Below, piece by piece: positions 53,401-62,420 of a stretch of 64,000 nucleotides of DNA. This DNA is from Streptomonospora nanhaiensis (GTDB lineage: Bacteria > Actinomycetota > Actinomycetes > Streptosporangiales > Streptosporangiaceae), in NCBI RefSeq assembly GCF_013410565.1, contig NZ_JACCFO010000001.1:3472001-3536000 (forward strand), given 5' to 3'. Every line of letters begins with the position of its first letter. Position 1 is the stretch's first letter. Made by a program: the position numbers and the translations under genes. The notes beneath the pieces are model-generated. The model searched no databases. It worked only from the letters and a program-made list of their open reading frames with translations, and was not told where the DNA came from.

Positions 53401-54849
53401 TCAGGACTCCACGCCCAGGCCCTTGGCCACGCCGGAGCCGAGGTCGGGGTGGACGTTGGTCCAGTACTCGACCACGCGCTTCTTCATGTCGGCGGTGACC
53501 TCGGGGGCCGAGGCGTGGCCGACGATGTTGCTCACCATGTTGGCGCGCTCGGGCTCGGACAGGACCTTCTCCCACAGGGCGCGGGCCTGGCCGAAGTCGT
53601 CGTCCTCCTTGTGCAGCTCGTAGGCCGAGCGCACGATCTCGCCGGAGACCTGGTAGCCCTCGGCCTCGTAGAGGTCGACCGCCGCCGCGGGGCCGCCCAC
53701 GGTGTTGGGCGCGTACACCGGGTCGGCACCGTTGCGGTAGGCCATCGGGCCGTCGAAGTTGTAGCTGCGGACCTCGACCTTGGGCTGGTTGACCGGCAGC
53801 TGCAGGTAGTTCGGGCCGATGCGGTACCGGTGGGCGTCGGGGTAGGAGAACAGCCGGCCCTGGAGCATCTTGTCGGGGCTGCCGCCGATACCCGGGACCA
53901 GGTTGGACGGCTCGAAGCCGGCCTGCTCGATCTCGGCGAAGTAGTTCGAGGGGTTGCGGTTCAGGGTGAACCGGCCGATCGTGATCTCGGGGTAGTCGCT
54001 GTGCGGCCACACCTTGGTCAGGTCGAACGGGTTGAACCGGTAGTCGGCGGCGTCCTCGAACGGCATGATCTGGACGTTGACGGTCCAGGACGGGAACTCG
54101 CCGCGCGCGATGGCCTCCCAGAGGTCGCGGCGGTGGGCGTCGGGGTCCTCGGCCTCCATGGCCTTGGCCTCGGCGGCGGTCAGGTTCTCGATGCCCTGCT
54201 CGGTCTTGAAGTGGTACTTCACCCAGAACTTCTCGCCGTTGGCGTTGTACCACATGAAGGTGTGGCTGCCGAAGCCGTGCATGTGGCGCCAGCTCTTGGG
54301 CGTGCCGCGGTCGGTCATCAGGAACGACACCTGGTGGGCCGACTCCGGGTTCAGGGTCCAGAAGTCCCACTGCATGTTGTTGTCGCGCAGCTGGTTGTCG
54401 GCGCGCCGCTTCTGCGAGTGGATGAAGTCGGAGAACTTCGAGGGGTCGCGGATGAAGAAGATCGGCGTGTTGTTGCCGACGATGTCGTAGTTGCCGTGCT
54501 CGGTGTAGAACTTCAGGGCGAACCCGCGGGGGTCGCGCGCGGTGTCGGCGCTGCCCAGCTCGCCGGCCACGGTCGAGAAGCGCAGGAGCAGCGGGGTCTT
54601 CCTGCCCTTCTGGAAGAGGTCGGCCTTGGTGTAGGCGCTGACGTCCTCGGTGATCTCGAGCTCGCCGAAGGCGCCGCCGCCCTTGGCGTGCACGACGCGC
54701 TCGGGCACGCGCTCGCGGTTGAAGTGGGCCATCTTCTGGATGAGGAAGTGGTCCTGGAGCAGCAGCGGCCCGTTGGGGCCTACCGACTGCGACAAACCAT
54801 CGCTGGGCGCCGGGTGGCCGGCGTCGTCCGTGCTGTAGGGAACGCTCAC
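53401..54849 (-). CDS. katA: Haem catalase (clade 3)
   Basis: A 482-residue monofunctional catalase. Catalytic His54 in ERVVHAKG, the Asn region VGNNTPIFFIRDP, the haem-facing GRFTLNRNPSNYF stretch and the proximal Tyr in RLFSYPDAHRYRIGPN are intact. Small-subunit clade 3 length. GTG 54849 chosen, with AGGTG 6 bases upstream; a GTG three codons earlier is poorer. Cotranscribed with the fur-type regulator 92 bases upstream, the classical peroxide-response pair. Confidence 0.95.
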   Translation of the reverse strand: MSVPYSTDDAGHPAPSDGLSQSVGPNGPLLLQDHFLIQKMAHFNRERVPERVVHAKGGGAFGELEITEDVSAYTKADLFQKGRKTPLLLRFSTVAGELGSADTARDPRGFALKFYTEHGNYDIVGNNTPIFFIRDPSKFSDFIHSQKRRADNQLRDNNMQWDFWTLNPESAHQVSFLMTDRGTPKSWRHMHGFGSHTFMWYNANGEKFWVKYHFKTEQGIENLTAAEAKAMEAEDPDAHRRDLWEAIARGEFPSWTVNVQIMPFEDAADYRFNPFDLTKVWPHSDYPEITIGRFTLNRNPSNYFAEIEQAGFEPSNLVPGIGGSPDKMLQGRLFSYPDAHRYRIGPNYLQLPVNQPKVEVRSYNFDGPMAYRNGADPVYAPNTVGGPAAAVDLYEAEGYQVSGEIVRSAYELHKEDDDFGQARALWEKVLSEPERANMVSNIVGHASAPEVTADMKKRVVEYWTNVHPDLGSGVAKGLGVES

Positions 54850-54941
54850 TGCTCGCACCTTTCAAGAATGCTCAAAGCTGCCTCGGGATCGGCGCAGGGC
54901 CGAGGACCGCACCGTGCCGCCTCGGGCGGGGGGCGGATGGA

Positions 54942-55403
54942 TCAGGACGCGTCGGGCACCCGCCGGGCGGGCGGGCGGTCGGGAGGCGCGCCCTGCTCCT
55001 GGCATTGCGGACAGACGCCCCAGAACACCACTTCGGCTTCCTCGACCACGAAGCCGTGGGTCTGCGAAGGCTCCACGCACGGCGCCTCGCCGACCACGCA
55101 GTCGATGTCGCTGACCTCGCCGCAGGAGCGGCAGACGATGTGGTGGTGGTTGTCCCCGACCCGGGCCTCGAACCGCGCGGGCGACCCCGCCGGCTCGATC
55201 CGCCGCAGCAGGCCCGCTCTGGTGAGCGCGTGCAGCCCGTCGTAGACGGCCTGGGTCGAGACGTGGCCGACCGCACCCCGCACGCCGCGCGCGATGCGTT
55301 CGGCGTCGAGGTGGTTGCCGGACCGGACCTGTTCGAGGATGGCCACCCGTGCCGCGGTGACCCGGAGTCCGGCCGATCGGAGATCATCGGCGACGTTGTC
55401 CAT
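54942..55403 (-). CDS. Fur-family peroxide regulator (FurA/CatR-like)
   Basis: A 153-residue Fur-family repressor: a winged helix (LRSAGLRVTAARVAILEQV, HVSTQAVYDGLHALTRAGLL), a histidine-rich metal site GDNHHHIVCRSCGEV and a CPQCQEQ zinc site near the end. It controls its own operon with catalase, as CatR or FurA does in Streptomyces and mycobacteria, by metal-catalysed oxidation. ATG 55403 sits 7 bases after the -10, so the message is leaderless. Confidence 0.93.
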   Translation of the reverse strand: MDNVADDLRSAGLRVTAARVAILEQVRSGNHLDAERIARGVRGAVGHVSTQAVYDGLHALTRAGLLRRIEPAGSPARFEARVGDNHHHIVCRSCGEVSDIDCVVGEAPCVEPSQTHGFVVEEAEVVFWGVCPQCQEQGAPPDRPPARRVPDAS

Positions 55404-55410
55404 GGTGATC

Positions 55411-55458
55411 ACTCTACGACACAGACTGGAATGGCTCAAGAAAACGAGTCATTCCAGT
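55411..55458 (-). promoter_or_regulatory. Promoter and Fur-type operator of fur-katA
   Basis: Minus strand: -35 TTGAGC (55434-55439), 17-base spacer, -10 TAGAGT (55411-55416). Overlapping the -35 is an inverted repeat of two 13-base arms with one mismatch, ACTGGAATGGCTC and its complement, separated by 8 bases (55425-55458). The position fits autorepression by the Fur-type protein encoded next. Confidence 0.7.
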
Positions 55459-55604
55459 TGATCCTGTTGGGCAGGGCTTCACCAGCCGTTTTCCCGCCCG
55501 CCGGACGCCCCGCCCGCACACCCGGCTCCCACCGGGCCACGCATCGTGAGCGCACCTTTTCATAACACGCCTGGGCCGGGCGGGGGCCGCGACGTATCCT
55601 CGCC

Positions 55605-55964
55605 GTGGCCCCCTTCTGGCAGGACACGGGGACCGCCGTGCCGGTCGCGCCCGCTCCGCGACGACCCCACGCCGGCGGCCCTGGCCGCCCATCCCCCCTG
55701 AAGCGACCATGGACCGGCTCCCCCCGCCCGGCCGACAACCGCGCCGTCCGCGCGGCCGCCCGTCAGACCGACCCCCGGCCGCCCATCCGGTCGGCCACTC
55801 GCCGCGTCGTCCTGCGCGCGGGCGCGGCCGTCGCCGCCGCCGCGCTGGCCGCCTCCTGCTGTTCCCCGTCGACCGCAAGGAGTCAGGCGGTGGGAGCTGT
55901 TGAGCCCGTGGTCCGCCATCTGGGGCGCGGAGTGTGGTGTGTGGGCGAGGTGGCCGGTTCCTGA
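55605..55964 (+). pseudogene. Truncated Tat-signal lipoprotein-like gene, 5' part
   Basis: A GTG 5 bases after a TATCCT hexamer opens a 119-codon frame with genome-like codon use up to about 55880. Residues 66-86 (TRRVVLRAGAAVAAAALAASC) look like a twin-arginine signal with a lipobox-like Cys85, but no mature protein follows: the reading ends soon in the lower-GC islet. A short open piece (56775-56882, ending TEGTDDAAEAG) beyond the islet could be its displaced tail. The gene appears interrupted by the islet. Weak evidence on the exact start. Confidence 0.4.
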
Positions 55965-56086
55965 CACGCCTGCCACACCGAACTCACGCACGGGTACGGG
56001 ATACGACACTCAGCGGCAAACGCCGTTCTCGCGTCCGCCTCACGAACGAGAACGAGGACACCTATCATCCGGAAGGGACGCTGAGC

Positions 56087-56197
56087 ATGGCCACCTGCGA
56101 CACCTGCAACGGAGCCAAGACGATTGTGGTTCCCCGCGACAGGAAACCAGAACGCATCCTGTGCCCCGCGTGCAACGGCACAGGAAAACGATCCTGA
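56087..56197 (+). CDS. Zinc-ribbon mini-protein (CxxCxG)
   Basis: A 36-residue protein with two DnaJ-like CxxCxG motifs, CDTCNG and CPACNG, about 22 residues apart, the usual spacing for one zinc site. The rest is basic. GGAAGGGA lies 8 bases before the ATG. It begins a lower-GC block together with the pentapeptide-repeat gene 9 bases after its stop. Such tiny CxxCxG proteins are frequent on actinomycete integrative elements, so transfer is likely. Confidence 0.6.
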   Translation: MATCDTCNGAKTIVVPRDRKPERILCPACNGTGKRS

Positions 56198-56206
56198 GAG
56201 GACCAC

Positions 56207-56755
56207 ATGGAAACCGTCAACGTCCGTGACGTGCGCGTCCTTCTTCCTGACGACGAAGAGGACACACACACCACCTGGCCCCACGCCGACACCCTGACCA
56301 AGGCGGCTCTCTCGCACTCCGCTTACAGCAGTGTGGACCTGGCCGGTCACCGTTGGAACAACGTGAAGATTTCTCGTGTGGTCTTCACCGACTGCCGGTT
56401 CACCGGCCTCATCGTGAACCAGGCTGAGTTGACCGACGTGCTGTTCCGTGACTGCGTGTTCGACTACGCCCACCTGACATGGCTACGGTCCGTATCTGGG
56501 GTGGCCTTCACCGGATGCCGGTTCACCGAGACCGTTTTCGAATCCTGCGACTTGTCAGGAGTCGCCATGGACGGGTGCCGTCTGGCAGGGGTCCAGTTCG
56601 ACGGAACCCGGGTGGACGGTTGTGACCTGCGCGGAAGCTCCGTCGAGGATGTGGTCGGTGTCCTGTCGATGCGCAAGGCCAGGATTGACGCTGACCAGAT
56701 CCCGAACCTGATGGCGTCGGTCATGGCTGAGCTGGGATGGAAAGTCGACCACTGA
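56207..56755 (+). CDS. Pentapeptide-repeat protein
   Basis: A 182-residue protein with a central run of A(D/N)LxF-type units: VDLAG, VVFTDCRFTG, LTDVLFRDCVFDYAHL, VAFTGCRFTETVFESCDLSG, VQFDGTRVDGCDLRGS. These would fold into a right-handed quadrilateral helix that mimics DNA in the Qnr/MfpA-like subgroup. Codons include many A/T-ending ones, unlike neighbours, so acquired by transfer. GAGAGGAC precedes the ATG. Function not known; a gyrase-protection or toxin-neutralising role is possible. Confidence 0.8.
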   Translation: METVNVRDVRVLLPDDEEDTHTTWPHADTLTKAALSHSAYSSVDLAGHRWNNVKISRVVFTDCRFTGLIVNQAELTDVLFRDCVFDYAHLTWLRSVSGVAFTGCRFTETVFESCDLSGVAMDGCRLAGVQFDGTRVDGCDLRGSSVEDVVGVLSMRKARIDADQIPNLMASVMAELGWKVDH

Positions 56756-56986
56756 CTTCCTCCCCCAGAGTCCCGTGACCCCGCCACCGCCCCCGGACGC
56801 GGAGTGCGGCGGCCTGGACCTCGCCCCGGCGCCGGAGGGCGGCGCGACGGAGGGGACCGACGACGCGGCCGAGGCCGGGTAGGCGACCGGTTCCAGGGCG
56901 GGGGATCTTCCCAGGCGGGGGGATCGCGGCGGGGGCGGCGGGCGGCCCGACGCCCGCCCGCCCGAGCCGCCCGCCCGCCGCACCGC
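56756..56986. other. Gap with possible displaced gene tail
   Basis: Lies between the islet and adenosine deaminase. 56775-56882 reads as an open Pro/Asp-rich tail in actinomycete codons ending TAG. It may be the other half of the interrupted lipoprotein gene. Confidence 0.3.
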
Positions 56987-58021
56987 CTAGGAGCCGGCGT
57001 GCTCCGCCAGCACGGTGTCGATCTCCTCGGCCAGGGCGCGCTTGGCCGGCTCCTCCAGGTAGGAGGCGGCCACCCCGTTGCGCGCCAGCGCCGCCAGGGC
57101 CGCGGCGTCCAGGCCCAGCCCGGCGGCCGTGCGGTACTCGTTGGTCAGGTCGGTGCCGAACATGGTGGGGTCGTCGCTGTTGAGGGTGACCAGCAGGCCC
57201 GCCTCGATCATGCGCGGCAGGGGGTGGTCGCCGATGGCGGTGATCGCGCCGGTGCGCAGGTTGGAGGTCGGCGACACGTCGAGGGGCACCTGCTCGGCGG
57301 CCAGCCGGGCCACCAGCTCCGGGTCGCGCATGGCGTCGATCCCGTGCCCGATGCGCTCGGCGCCCAGCAGGTCCAGCGCCTCGCGCACCCGCTCGGGGCC
57401 GCCGTGCTCGCCGGCGTGGGGCAGGCTGTGCAGCCCGGCCTCGCGCGCGCGGGCGAACAGGTGGGCCACCGGCGCGAAGGGCGCCTCGATCCCGCCCACG
57501 CCGAACCCCACGACGCTGTCGGGGGCCTCGGCCAGCACCGCGTCCAGGGTCTGCTCGGCGACCTCGGGCCCGTAGTCGCTGGGGTAGTCGGGAATCCAGC
57601 GCAGCCGGATCCCGTGCTCGCGCTCGGCCTCGCGGCGGCCGTGCTCGATCCCGTCGAACACCGTCCGCGCCGGCACCCCGCGCATCAGGTGGCCGTAGAG
57701 GCTGACGTGGACCTCGGCGTAGCGCACGTTCTGCTCGGCCAGCCGGGCCGCCACGTCGGCGGCCAGCAGGGCGAAGTCCTCCTCGTCCACCAGGGTGTGC
57801 ACCGAGGCCAGGTAGACGTCGACGAAGTGCGGGAAGTCGCGGAAGGCGTACCAGTCGCGCACCTCCTCCAGGGTGCCCGGCAGGGTCGACACCCCGTGCT
57901 TGCGCGCGAGCCGCAGCAGCAGCTCCGGCCGCATCGAGCCCTCCAGGTGCACGTGCAGCTCGACCTTGGGCAGGGCGCGGATGAACGCCTCGGTGTCGAG
58001 GCCGGGTGTGGTCAGGTCCAT
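56987..58021 (-). CDS. add: Adenosine deaminase
   Basis: A 344-residue zinc-dependent TIM-barrel enzyme deaminating adenosine to inosine. Zinc ligands HVHLEGS (His23, His25), the HAGE acid, the HGIDAM segment and TLNSDDPTMFGTDL with its Asp pair are present. ATG 58021 lies 8 bases after a TAGCGT hexamer, so leaderless. Divergent from the TetR regulator; the gap between them is about 220 bases. Confidence 0.94.
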   Translation of the reverse strand: MDLTTPGLDTEAFIRALPKVELHVHLEGSMRPELLLRLARKHGVSTLPGTLEEVRDWYAFRDFPHFVDVYLASVHTLVDEEDFALLAADVAARLAEQNVRYAEVHVSLYGHLMRGVPARTVFDGIEHGRREAEREHGIRLRWIPDYPSDYGPEVAEQTLDAVLAEAPDSVVGFGVGGIEAPFAPVAHLFARAREAGLHSLPHAGEHGGPERVREALDLLGAERIGHGIDAMRDPELVARLAAEQVPLDVSPTSNLRTGAITAIGDHPLPRMIEAGLLVTLNSDDPTMFGTDLTNEYRTAAGLGLDAAALAALARNGVAASYLEEPAKRALAEEIDTVLAEHAGS

Positions 58022-58239
58022 GGCGGCGACGCTACGCACAAGGGTGTGCGCGCAACAAGGCGCTGCCACGGCATTTGACGTTGATTCGTCTGATTGACCA
58101 TGCTTCCAGAGCGCCGTGCCCCCGCGCGCCCCCGCTGCGCTGCGCTACTGGCCATATCCGGACAGAAGGCGATCAGCGCCCGCGTGGCGGGATTTCAATG
58201 GGAACCGTTTGAATGCGGAAGCACATCATAGGGGGCGTG

Positions 58240-58977
58240 ATGACGACAACTTCTGGCAGCTCAGCTGCTTCGACGCTACCCAGGACGGACGCGCGGCAGG
58301 CGAAGGCGGGGGACACCGGACGGGCCGCTGACCAGCGCAGCCGCGTGGGCGCGGTGGAGCCGTCGCTGGCCTACGCGCCGCTGCGCCGCCTGCCCGCCCA
58401 GCACCGCAGCATGGTGCGGGTGCAGCGGATGCTGGACGCCTGCGCCGAACTCCTCGACGAGGGCGGCTACAGCGAACTGTCCACCACCCGCATCGCCGAG
58501 CGCGCCGGTGTGGCGATCGGCTCGGTCTACCAGTTCTTCCCCGACAAGAAGGCCATCACCCAGGCCCTGGGCCTGCGCTACCTCGACCAGTTCACCGCGC
58601 GCGTGGCCGAGCGCCTCGCCGAGGGGGGCCGCGAGCACTGGACGCACTCCGCCGATGTCATCATCGACGAGTACCTTGACATGCACCGCACCGTCCCGGG
58701 GTTCCGCAGCCTGCACTTCGGCGACGTCGTGGACGAGCGGCTGCTGGACTCCGACACCGAGAACAACCGGGTGATCGCCACCCGGCTGCGCCAGCTGCTC
58801 ACCGCCCACGGCGGTGCGCACGAGTGCGAGCAGCTGGACCGCGCCGTCGTCGTGGCCGTCGAGGCCGCCGACGCGGTGCTCAAGCTCGCGTTCCGCCTCG
58901 ACCCCGACGGCGACCCCCGCCTGATCGAGGAGACCAAGCTGCTGCTGCGCACCTACCTCGGCCACCACTTCGGCTGA
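58240..58977 (+). CDS. TetR-family transcriptional regulator
   Basis: A 245-residue repressor with a Thr/Ala-rich tail, then a TetR helix-turn-helix (AELLDEGGYSELSTTRIAERAGVAIGSVYQFFPDKKAI split over residues 66-105) and an all-helical ligand domain. ATG 58240 has AGGGGGCG 5 bases upstream; ATG 58213 would add nine residues. The likely targets are its own gene or the divergent add; the inducer is unknown. Confidence 0.9.
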   Translation: MTTTSGSSAASTLPRTDARQAKAGDTGRAADQRSRVGAVEPSLAYAPLRRLPAQHRSMVRVQRMLDACAELLDEGGYSELSTTRIAERAGVAIGSVYQFFPDKKAITQALGLRYLDQFTARVAERLAEGGREHWTHSADVIIDEYLDMHRTVPGFRSLHFGDVVDERLLDSDTENNRVIATRLRQLLTAHGGAHECEQLDRAVVVAVEAADAVLKLAFRLDPDGDPRLIEETKLLLRTYLGHHFG

Positions 58978-59075
58978 GGGGCGCCCACCCGCCCGGCGGT
59001 CCGGGCACCCGCGCGGCGGCGGCCCCGGCCCCGCGTCCCGGCGCGCGGCACCCGCACACGGGAGGAGACCCTCAA

Positions 59076-59957
59076 GTGCCAGCCGACAGCACCGCCCAGC
59101 CGACCACGGGAACGGTGGCCGGCATCCCCTACCTGGCCGTGCCCCCGGCGCTGCCCGCCGGCGACGCCCCCATGGTGGTGGCCCTCCACGCCTTCGAGCC
59201 CCCGCGCAGCGAGACCGCGCTGGCCGGCGCGCTGCCCCTGGCCTCCCTGCCCGCCTGGCGCTTCTACCTGGGACTGCCCATGTTCGGCGCCCGCCTCCCC
59301 GAGGGCGGGATCGCCGAGGTCAACCGGCGCGGCGCCGACGACTACCTCATCGAGCTGTTCGGCCCGGTGGTCGAGAAAGCCGCCGCCGAACTCCCCCGCG
59401 CGATCACCGAACTGCGCGAACGCCACCCCGTGAGCGACACCCCCGCCGGCCTCATGGGCGTGGGCGCGGGCGGCGCGGCCGCCCTGCTGGCGCTGGCCGA
59501 CAACCGCGTGCCCGTGGGCGCCGCCGGCCTGGTCAACCCGATCGTCGACCCCCGCCCGGTGCTGGCCGCCCGCGAGCGCCGCCTGGGCGTCGACTACGCC
59601 TGGACCGACACCGCGCGCGGCGTGGCCGCCTGGCTCGACTTCACCTCCCGCGCCGCCGAGATCTGCGCGCGCCGCCCCCAGCCGCCGCTGCTGATCGTCA
59701 CCGGCGGCCAGGACGACGTCATGCCGCCCGAGCGCACCCGCGCCCTGCACGACGCGCTGGCCACCGGCTACAGCCCGCAGGCGCTGCGGCACATCGTCGT
59801 GCCCGACCTCGCCCACACCATGGGCCCCGAACCCGGCCTCCAGCCCGGCCCGCCCGAGCCCGGCAGCGTGCTGGCCGACCGCGCGCTGGTCGAGTGGTTC
59901 CACACCCACCTCAGCCCCACCGGTTCGGCGGCCGAGGAGACCGTGCGGCTGGGCTAG
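59076..59957 (+). CDS. Alpha/beta-hydrolase fold protein lacking the nucleophile Ser
   Basis: A 293-residue protein with the alpha/beta-hydrolase scaffold. Where active enzymes have G-x-S-x-G the elbow reads GVGAG within MGVGAGGAAALLALADN, so the nucleophile is Gly. The later Asp (VTGGQDDVMPP) and His (PDLAHTMG) of the triad are still present. It may be a non-catalytic binding protein or use another nucleophile. GTG start with GGAGGAGA upstream. Downstream of tetR in the same direction. Confidence 0.75.
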   Translation: MPADSTAQPTTGTVAGIPYLAVPPALPAGDAPMVVALHAFEPPRSETALAGALPLASLPAWRFYLGLPMFGARLPEGGIAEVNRRGADDYLIELFGPVVEKAAAELPRAITELRERHPVSDTPAGLMGVGAGGAAALLALADNRVPVGAAGLVNPIVDPRPVLAARERRLGVDYAWTDTARGVAAWLDFTSRAAEICARRPQPPLLIVTGGQDDVMPPERTRALHDALATGYSPQALRHIVVPDLAHTMGPEPGLQPGPPEPGSVLADRALVEWFHTHLSPTGSAAEETVRLG

Positions 59958-60058
59958 CTCCGCGCGGCCCGGGCGGGGGAGGACGCGTTGCCGCCCGCGT
60001 CCGCGGCGGTGTACGTTGCAAGACTTTGCCGCCGCCGCCCCAGCTGAGGAGGGCCTCC

Positions 60059-60889
60059 GTGGACCTGCCCCGTGAACACGCCGCCACCCTGGCCCGGATC
60101 GAGTCCGGCGTGAGCGCCGACCCCCGGTTCACCGGGCTGGGCGCGGGCGGCTCGCTGCTGTCCGGCGCCGTGGACGCCTACTCCGACCTCGACCTCGTGG
60201 TCGTCGTCGCCGACGAGCACCACGAGGCGGTCATGGCCGCCCGCAAGGAGATCGCCGCGTCCTTTGGGCGGCTGCTGGCCGCGTTCACCGGGGAGCACGT
60301 CGGCGAGCCCCGCGTGCTCATCTGCCTCTACGACGCCCCGCTGCTGCACGTCGACCTGAAGTTCCTGCGGGCCGCCGAACTCGCCGACCGGATCGAGGAC
60401 CCCCGGGTGGTGTGGGAGCGCGACGGCGCGCTGTCGCGGGCGCTGGCCGCCGCCCCCGCCGCGCCGCTGGAGGTGGACCCCCGGTGGATCGAGGACCGGT
60501 TCTGGATCTGGGTGCACTACGCGGCGACCAAGCTCGGCCGCGGGGAGCTGTTCGAGGTGGTGGAGTTCCTGGCGTTCCTGCGGGCGCGGGTGCTGGTGCC
60601 GCTGGCCGGGGCCGCGCGCGGGCTGGAGCCGCGCGGGGTGCGCAGGGCCGAGCACGCGCTGCCGGACCTCGTGCCCGCGCTGGTGGAGACCGCCCCCGGC
60701 TACGACCCCGGCCTGCTGGGGCGGGCCGTCCTGCGGTGCGTGGAGCTGTACACGGCCCTGCGCGACGCGCTCCCGCACCCGCCCGCCCACCAGGCCGAGG
60801 CGGCGCGGGCCGCCGTGGCGTACCTGGAGGAGGTGACGGCCGGGCAGGCGGGCGCCGCCCGGCCCGGGGCCGGTGCGGCCGGGCGGTGA
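60059..60889 (+). CDS. Nucleotidyltransferase-fold protein (ANT-like)
   Basis: A 276-residue protein with an N-terminal polymerase-beta-type nucleotidyltransferase domain: GSLLSG...SDLDLVVVV supplies the metal-binding Asp pair, and LLHVDLKFL the third acidic strand. The C-terminal half is helical. Similar to aminoglycoside adenylyltransferases and to the large family of unassigned actinobacterial versions, so resistance is possible but unproven. GTG start with GAGGAGG 7 bases upstream. It converges with the flavoprotein gene. Confidence 0.8.
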   Translation: MDLPREHAATLARIESGVSADPRFTGLGAGGSLLSGAVDAYSDLDLVVVVADEHHEAVMAARKEIAASFGRLLAAFTGEHVGEPRVLICLYDAPLLHVDLKFLRAAELADRIEDPRVVWERDGALSRALAAAPAAPLEVDPRWIEDRFWIWVHYAATKLGRGELFEVVEFLAFLRARVLVPLAGAARGLEPRGVRRAEHALPDLVPALVETAPGYDPGLLGRAVLRCVELYTALRDALPHPPAHQAEAARAAVAYLEEVTAGQAGAARPGAGAAGR

Positions 60890-60926
60890 CGGGCGGCCCG
60901 CGCCGGGCCGCCGCGCCCGCGCGGCC

Positions 60927-62300
60927 TCACATCCGCTCGGCGAGCTTGCGGGCGGTGATCTGCACCGGGTCCCACACCGGCGAGAACGGCGGGGCATAGC
61001 CCAGGTCCAGGCCGGCCAGGTCCTCCACCGTCATGCCGCCCCACAGCGCCGCCGCCAGGGTGTCGATCCGCTTGCCCGCGTTCTCCCAGCCCACGATCTG
61101 GGCGCCCAGCAGCCGGCGGGTGCGCCGCTCGGCCAGGATCTTGGTGGTCACCGTGGCCGCGCCGGGGTAGTAGCCCGCCCGGGTGGTGGAGGCCAGGGTC
61201 TCGGTCTCGAACGCGAACCCGGCCGCGCGCGCCTCGGCCTCGTTCAGCCCGGTGCGCGCGACCTCCAGCCCGCACACCTTGCTGATGGCGGTGCCCAGCA
61301 CGCCGCCGAAGCGCGCGTAGCCCCCGCCGATGTTGGTGCCGGCCACCCGGCCCTGCTTGTTGGCGTGGGTGCCCAGCGCGATCGACACCGGCCGGCGCGA
61401 GATCCGGTGGAAGGACTCCACGCAGTCCCCGGCCGCCCACACCCCCTCGGCCGAGGTGCGCATGCGCGCGTCCACGGCGATGCCGCCGGTGGGGCCGATC
61501 TCCAGGCCCGCCGCCCGCGCCAGGGCGCTGTTGGGCCGCACGCCCAGGCCCAGCACCACGATGTCGGCCGGGTACTCGCCCTTCTCGGTGGCGACCGCCC
61601 GGACCCGGCCGCCCTCGGTGCGCAGCGCGGTGGCCGGCTCGCCCATGTGGACCTCCACCCCCATGCCGGTGAGCGCGGTGCGCACCAGGGCGCCCATGTC
61701 GGGGTCGAGGGTGCCCATGGGCTCGGCGGCCGCCTCGACCAGGCGCACGCGCAGGCCCCGCTCGACGAACGCCTCGGCCATCTCCAGGCCGATGTAGCCG
61801 CCGCCGACCACCACGGCGCAGGAGGGCCGCTCCTCGTCGACGTAGGAGCGCACCGCGATCCCGTCGGCCAGGGTCTGCACCCCGAACACGCCCCGGGCGT
61901 CGATCCCCGGCAGCGGGGGGCGCACCGGCACCGCCCCGGTGGCGAACACCAGGTCGTCGAAGCGCTCCTCGGTCTCCTCGCCGCCGGGCCCGCGCGCGGT
62001 CACCGTGCGGCGGTCCAGGTCCACCCCCACCACCTCGGTGCCGGTGCGCACGTCCACGGCGTGGTCGCGGCGGAAAGTCTCGGGGTCGCGCGCCACGAGG
62101 TCCTCGGCACTCGATACGGTCTTGGCGACCAGGTAGGGGATTCCGCACGCCGAGTACGATGTGTGGCGGCCCCGCTCGAAGGCGAGGATGTCCAGCTCCT
62201 CGGGCCCTCGCAGCCGGCGGGCCTGCGACGCGGCGCTCATTCCCGCGGCGTCGCCTCCGATGACGATCAGTCGTGGCCGTGCGTTCACTCGCCGCTCCAT
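60927..62300 (-). CDS. CoA-disulfide reductase-like FAD/NAD oxidoreductase
   Basis: A 457-residue flavoprotein: FAD loop VIGGDAAGMSAA, the active-site Cys52 in SYSACGIPY (the single-Cys CoADR/NADH oxidase type), an NAD loop VVVGGGYIGLEMAEA, a VWAAGDC FAD segment and a C-terminal dimerisation domain ending YAPPFSPVWDPVQ. It could reduce CoA disulfide or persulfides, or act as an NADH oxidase. ATG 62300 with GGAGG 4 bases upstream. Divergent from the HD-domain gene. Confidence 0.9.
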   Translation of the reverse strand: MERRVNARPRLIVIGGDAAGMSAASQARRLRGPEELDILAFERGRHTSYSACGIPYLVAKTVSSAEDLVARDPETFRRDHAVDVRTGTEVVGVDLDRRTVTARGPGGEETEERFDDLVFATGAVPVRPPLPGIDARGVFGVQTLADGIAVRSYVDEERPSCAVVVGGGYIGLEMAEAFVERGLRVRLVEAAAEPMGTLDPDMGALVRTALTGMGVEVHMGEPATALRTEGGRVRAVATEKGEYPADIVVLGLGVRPNSALARAAGLEIGPTGGIAVDARMRTSAEGVWAAGDCVESFHRISRRPVSIALGTHANKQGRVAGTNIGGGYARFGGVLGTAISKVCGLEVARTGLNEAEARAAGFAFETETLASTTRAGYYPGAATVTTKILAERRTRRLLGAQIVGWENAGKRIDTLAAALWGGMTVEDLAGLDLGYAPPFSPVWDPVQITARKLAERM

Positions 62301-62420
62301 GCCGCCTCCCTTGTCGGACGCTCCGGCGTCAGTCTGCCGCCGTTGCATGGGATCATCCCCGTGGCGGCCGGGATCTCCCTGGTACATAGTGACGAACACA
62401 GCGCTAGGAGGGCGGCTTAC

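Noticed and set aside
59958..60058. A possible RNA gene in the gap before the nucleotidyltransferase
   Set aside because: No tRNA-like cloverleaf or TTCGA arm is found, and the gap is short and GC-rich.
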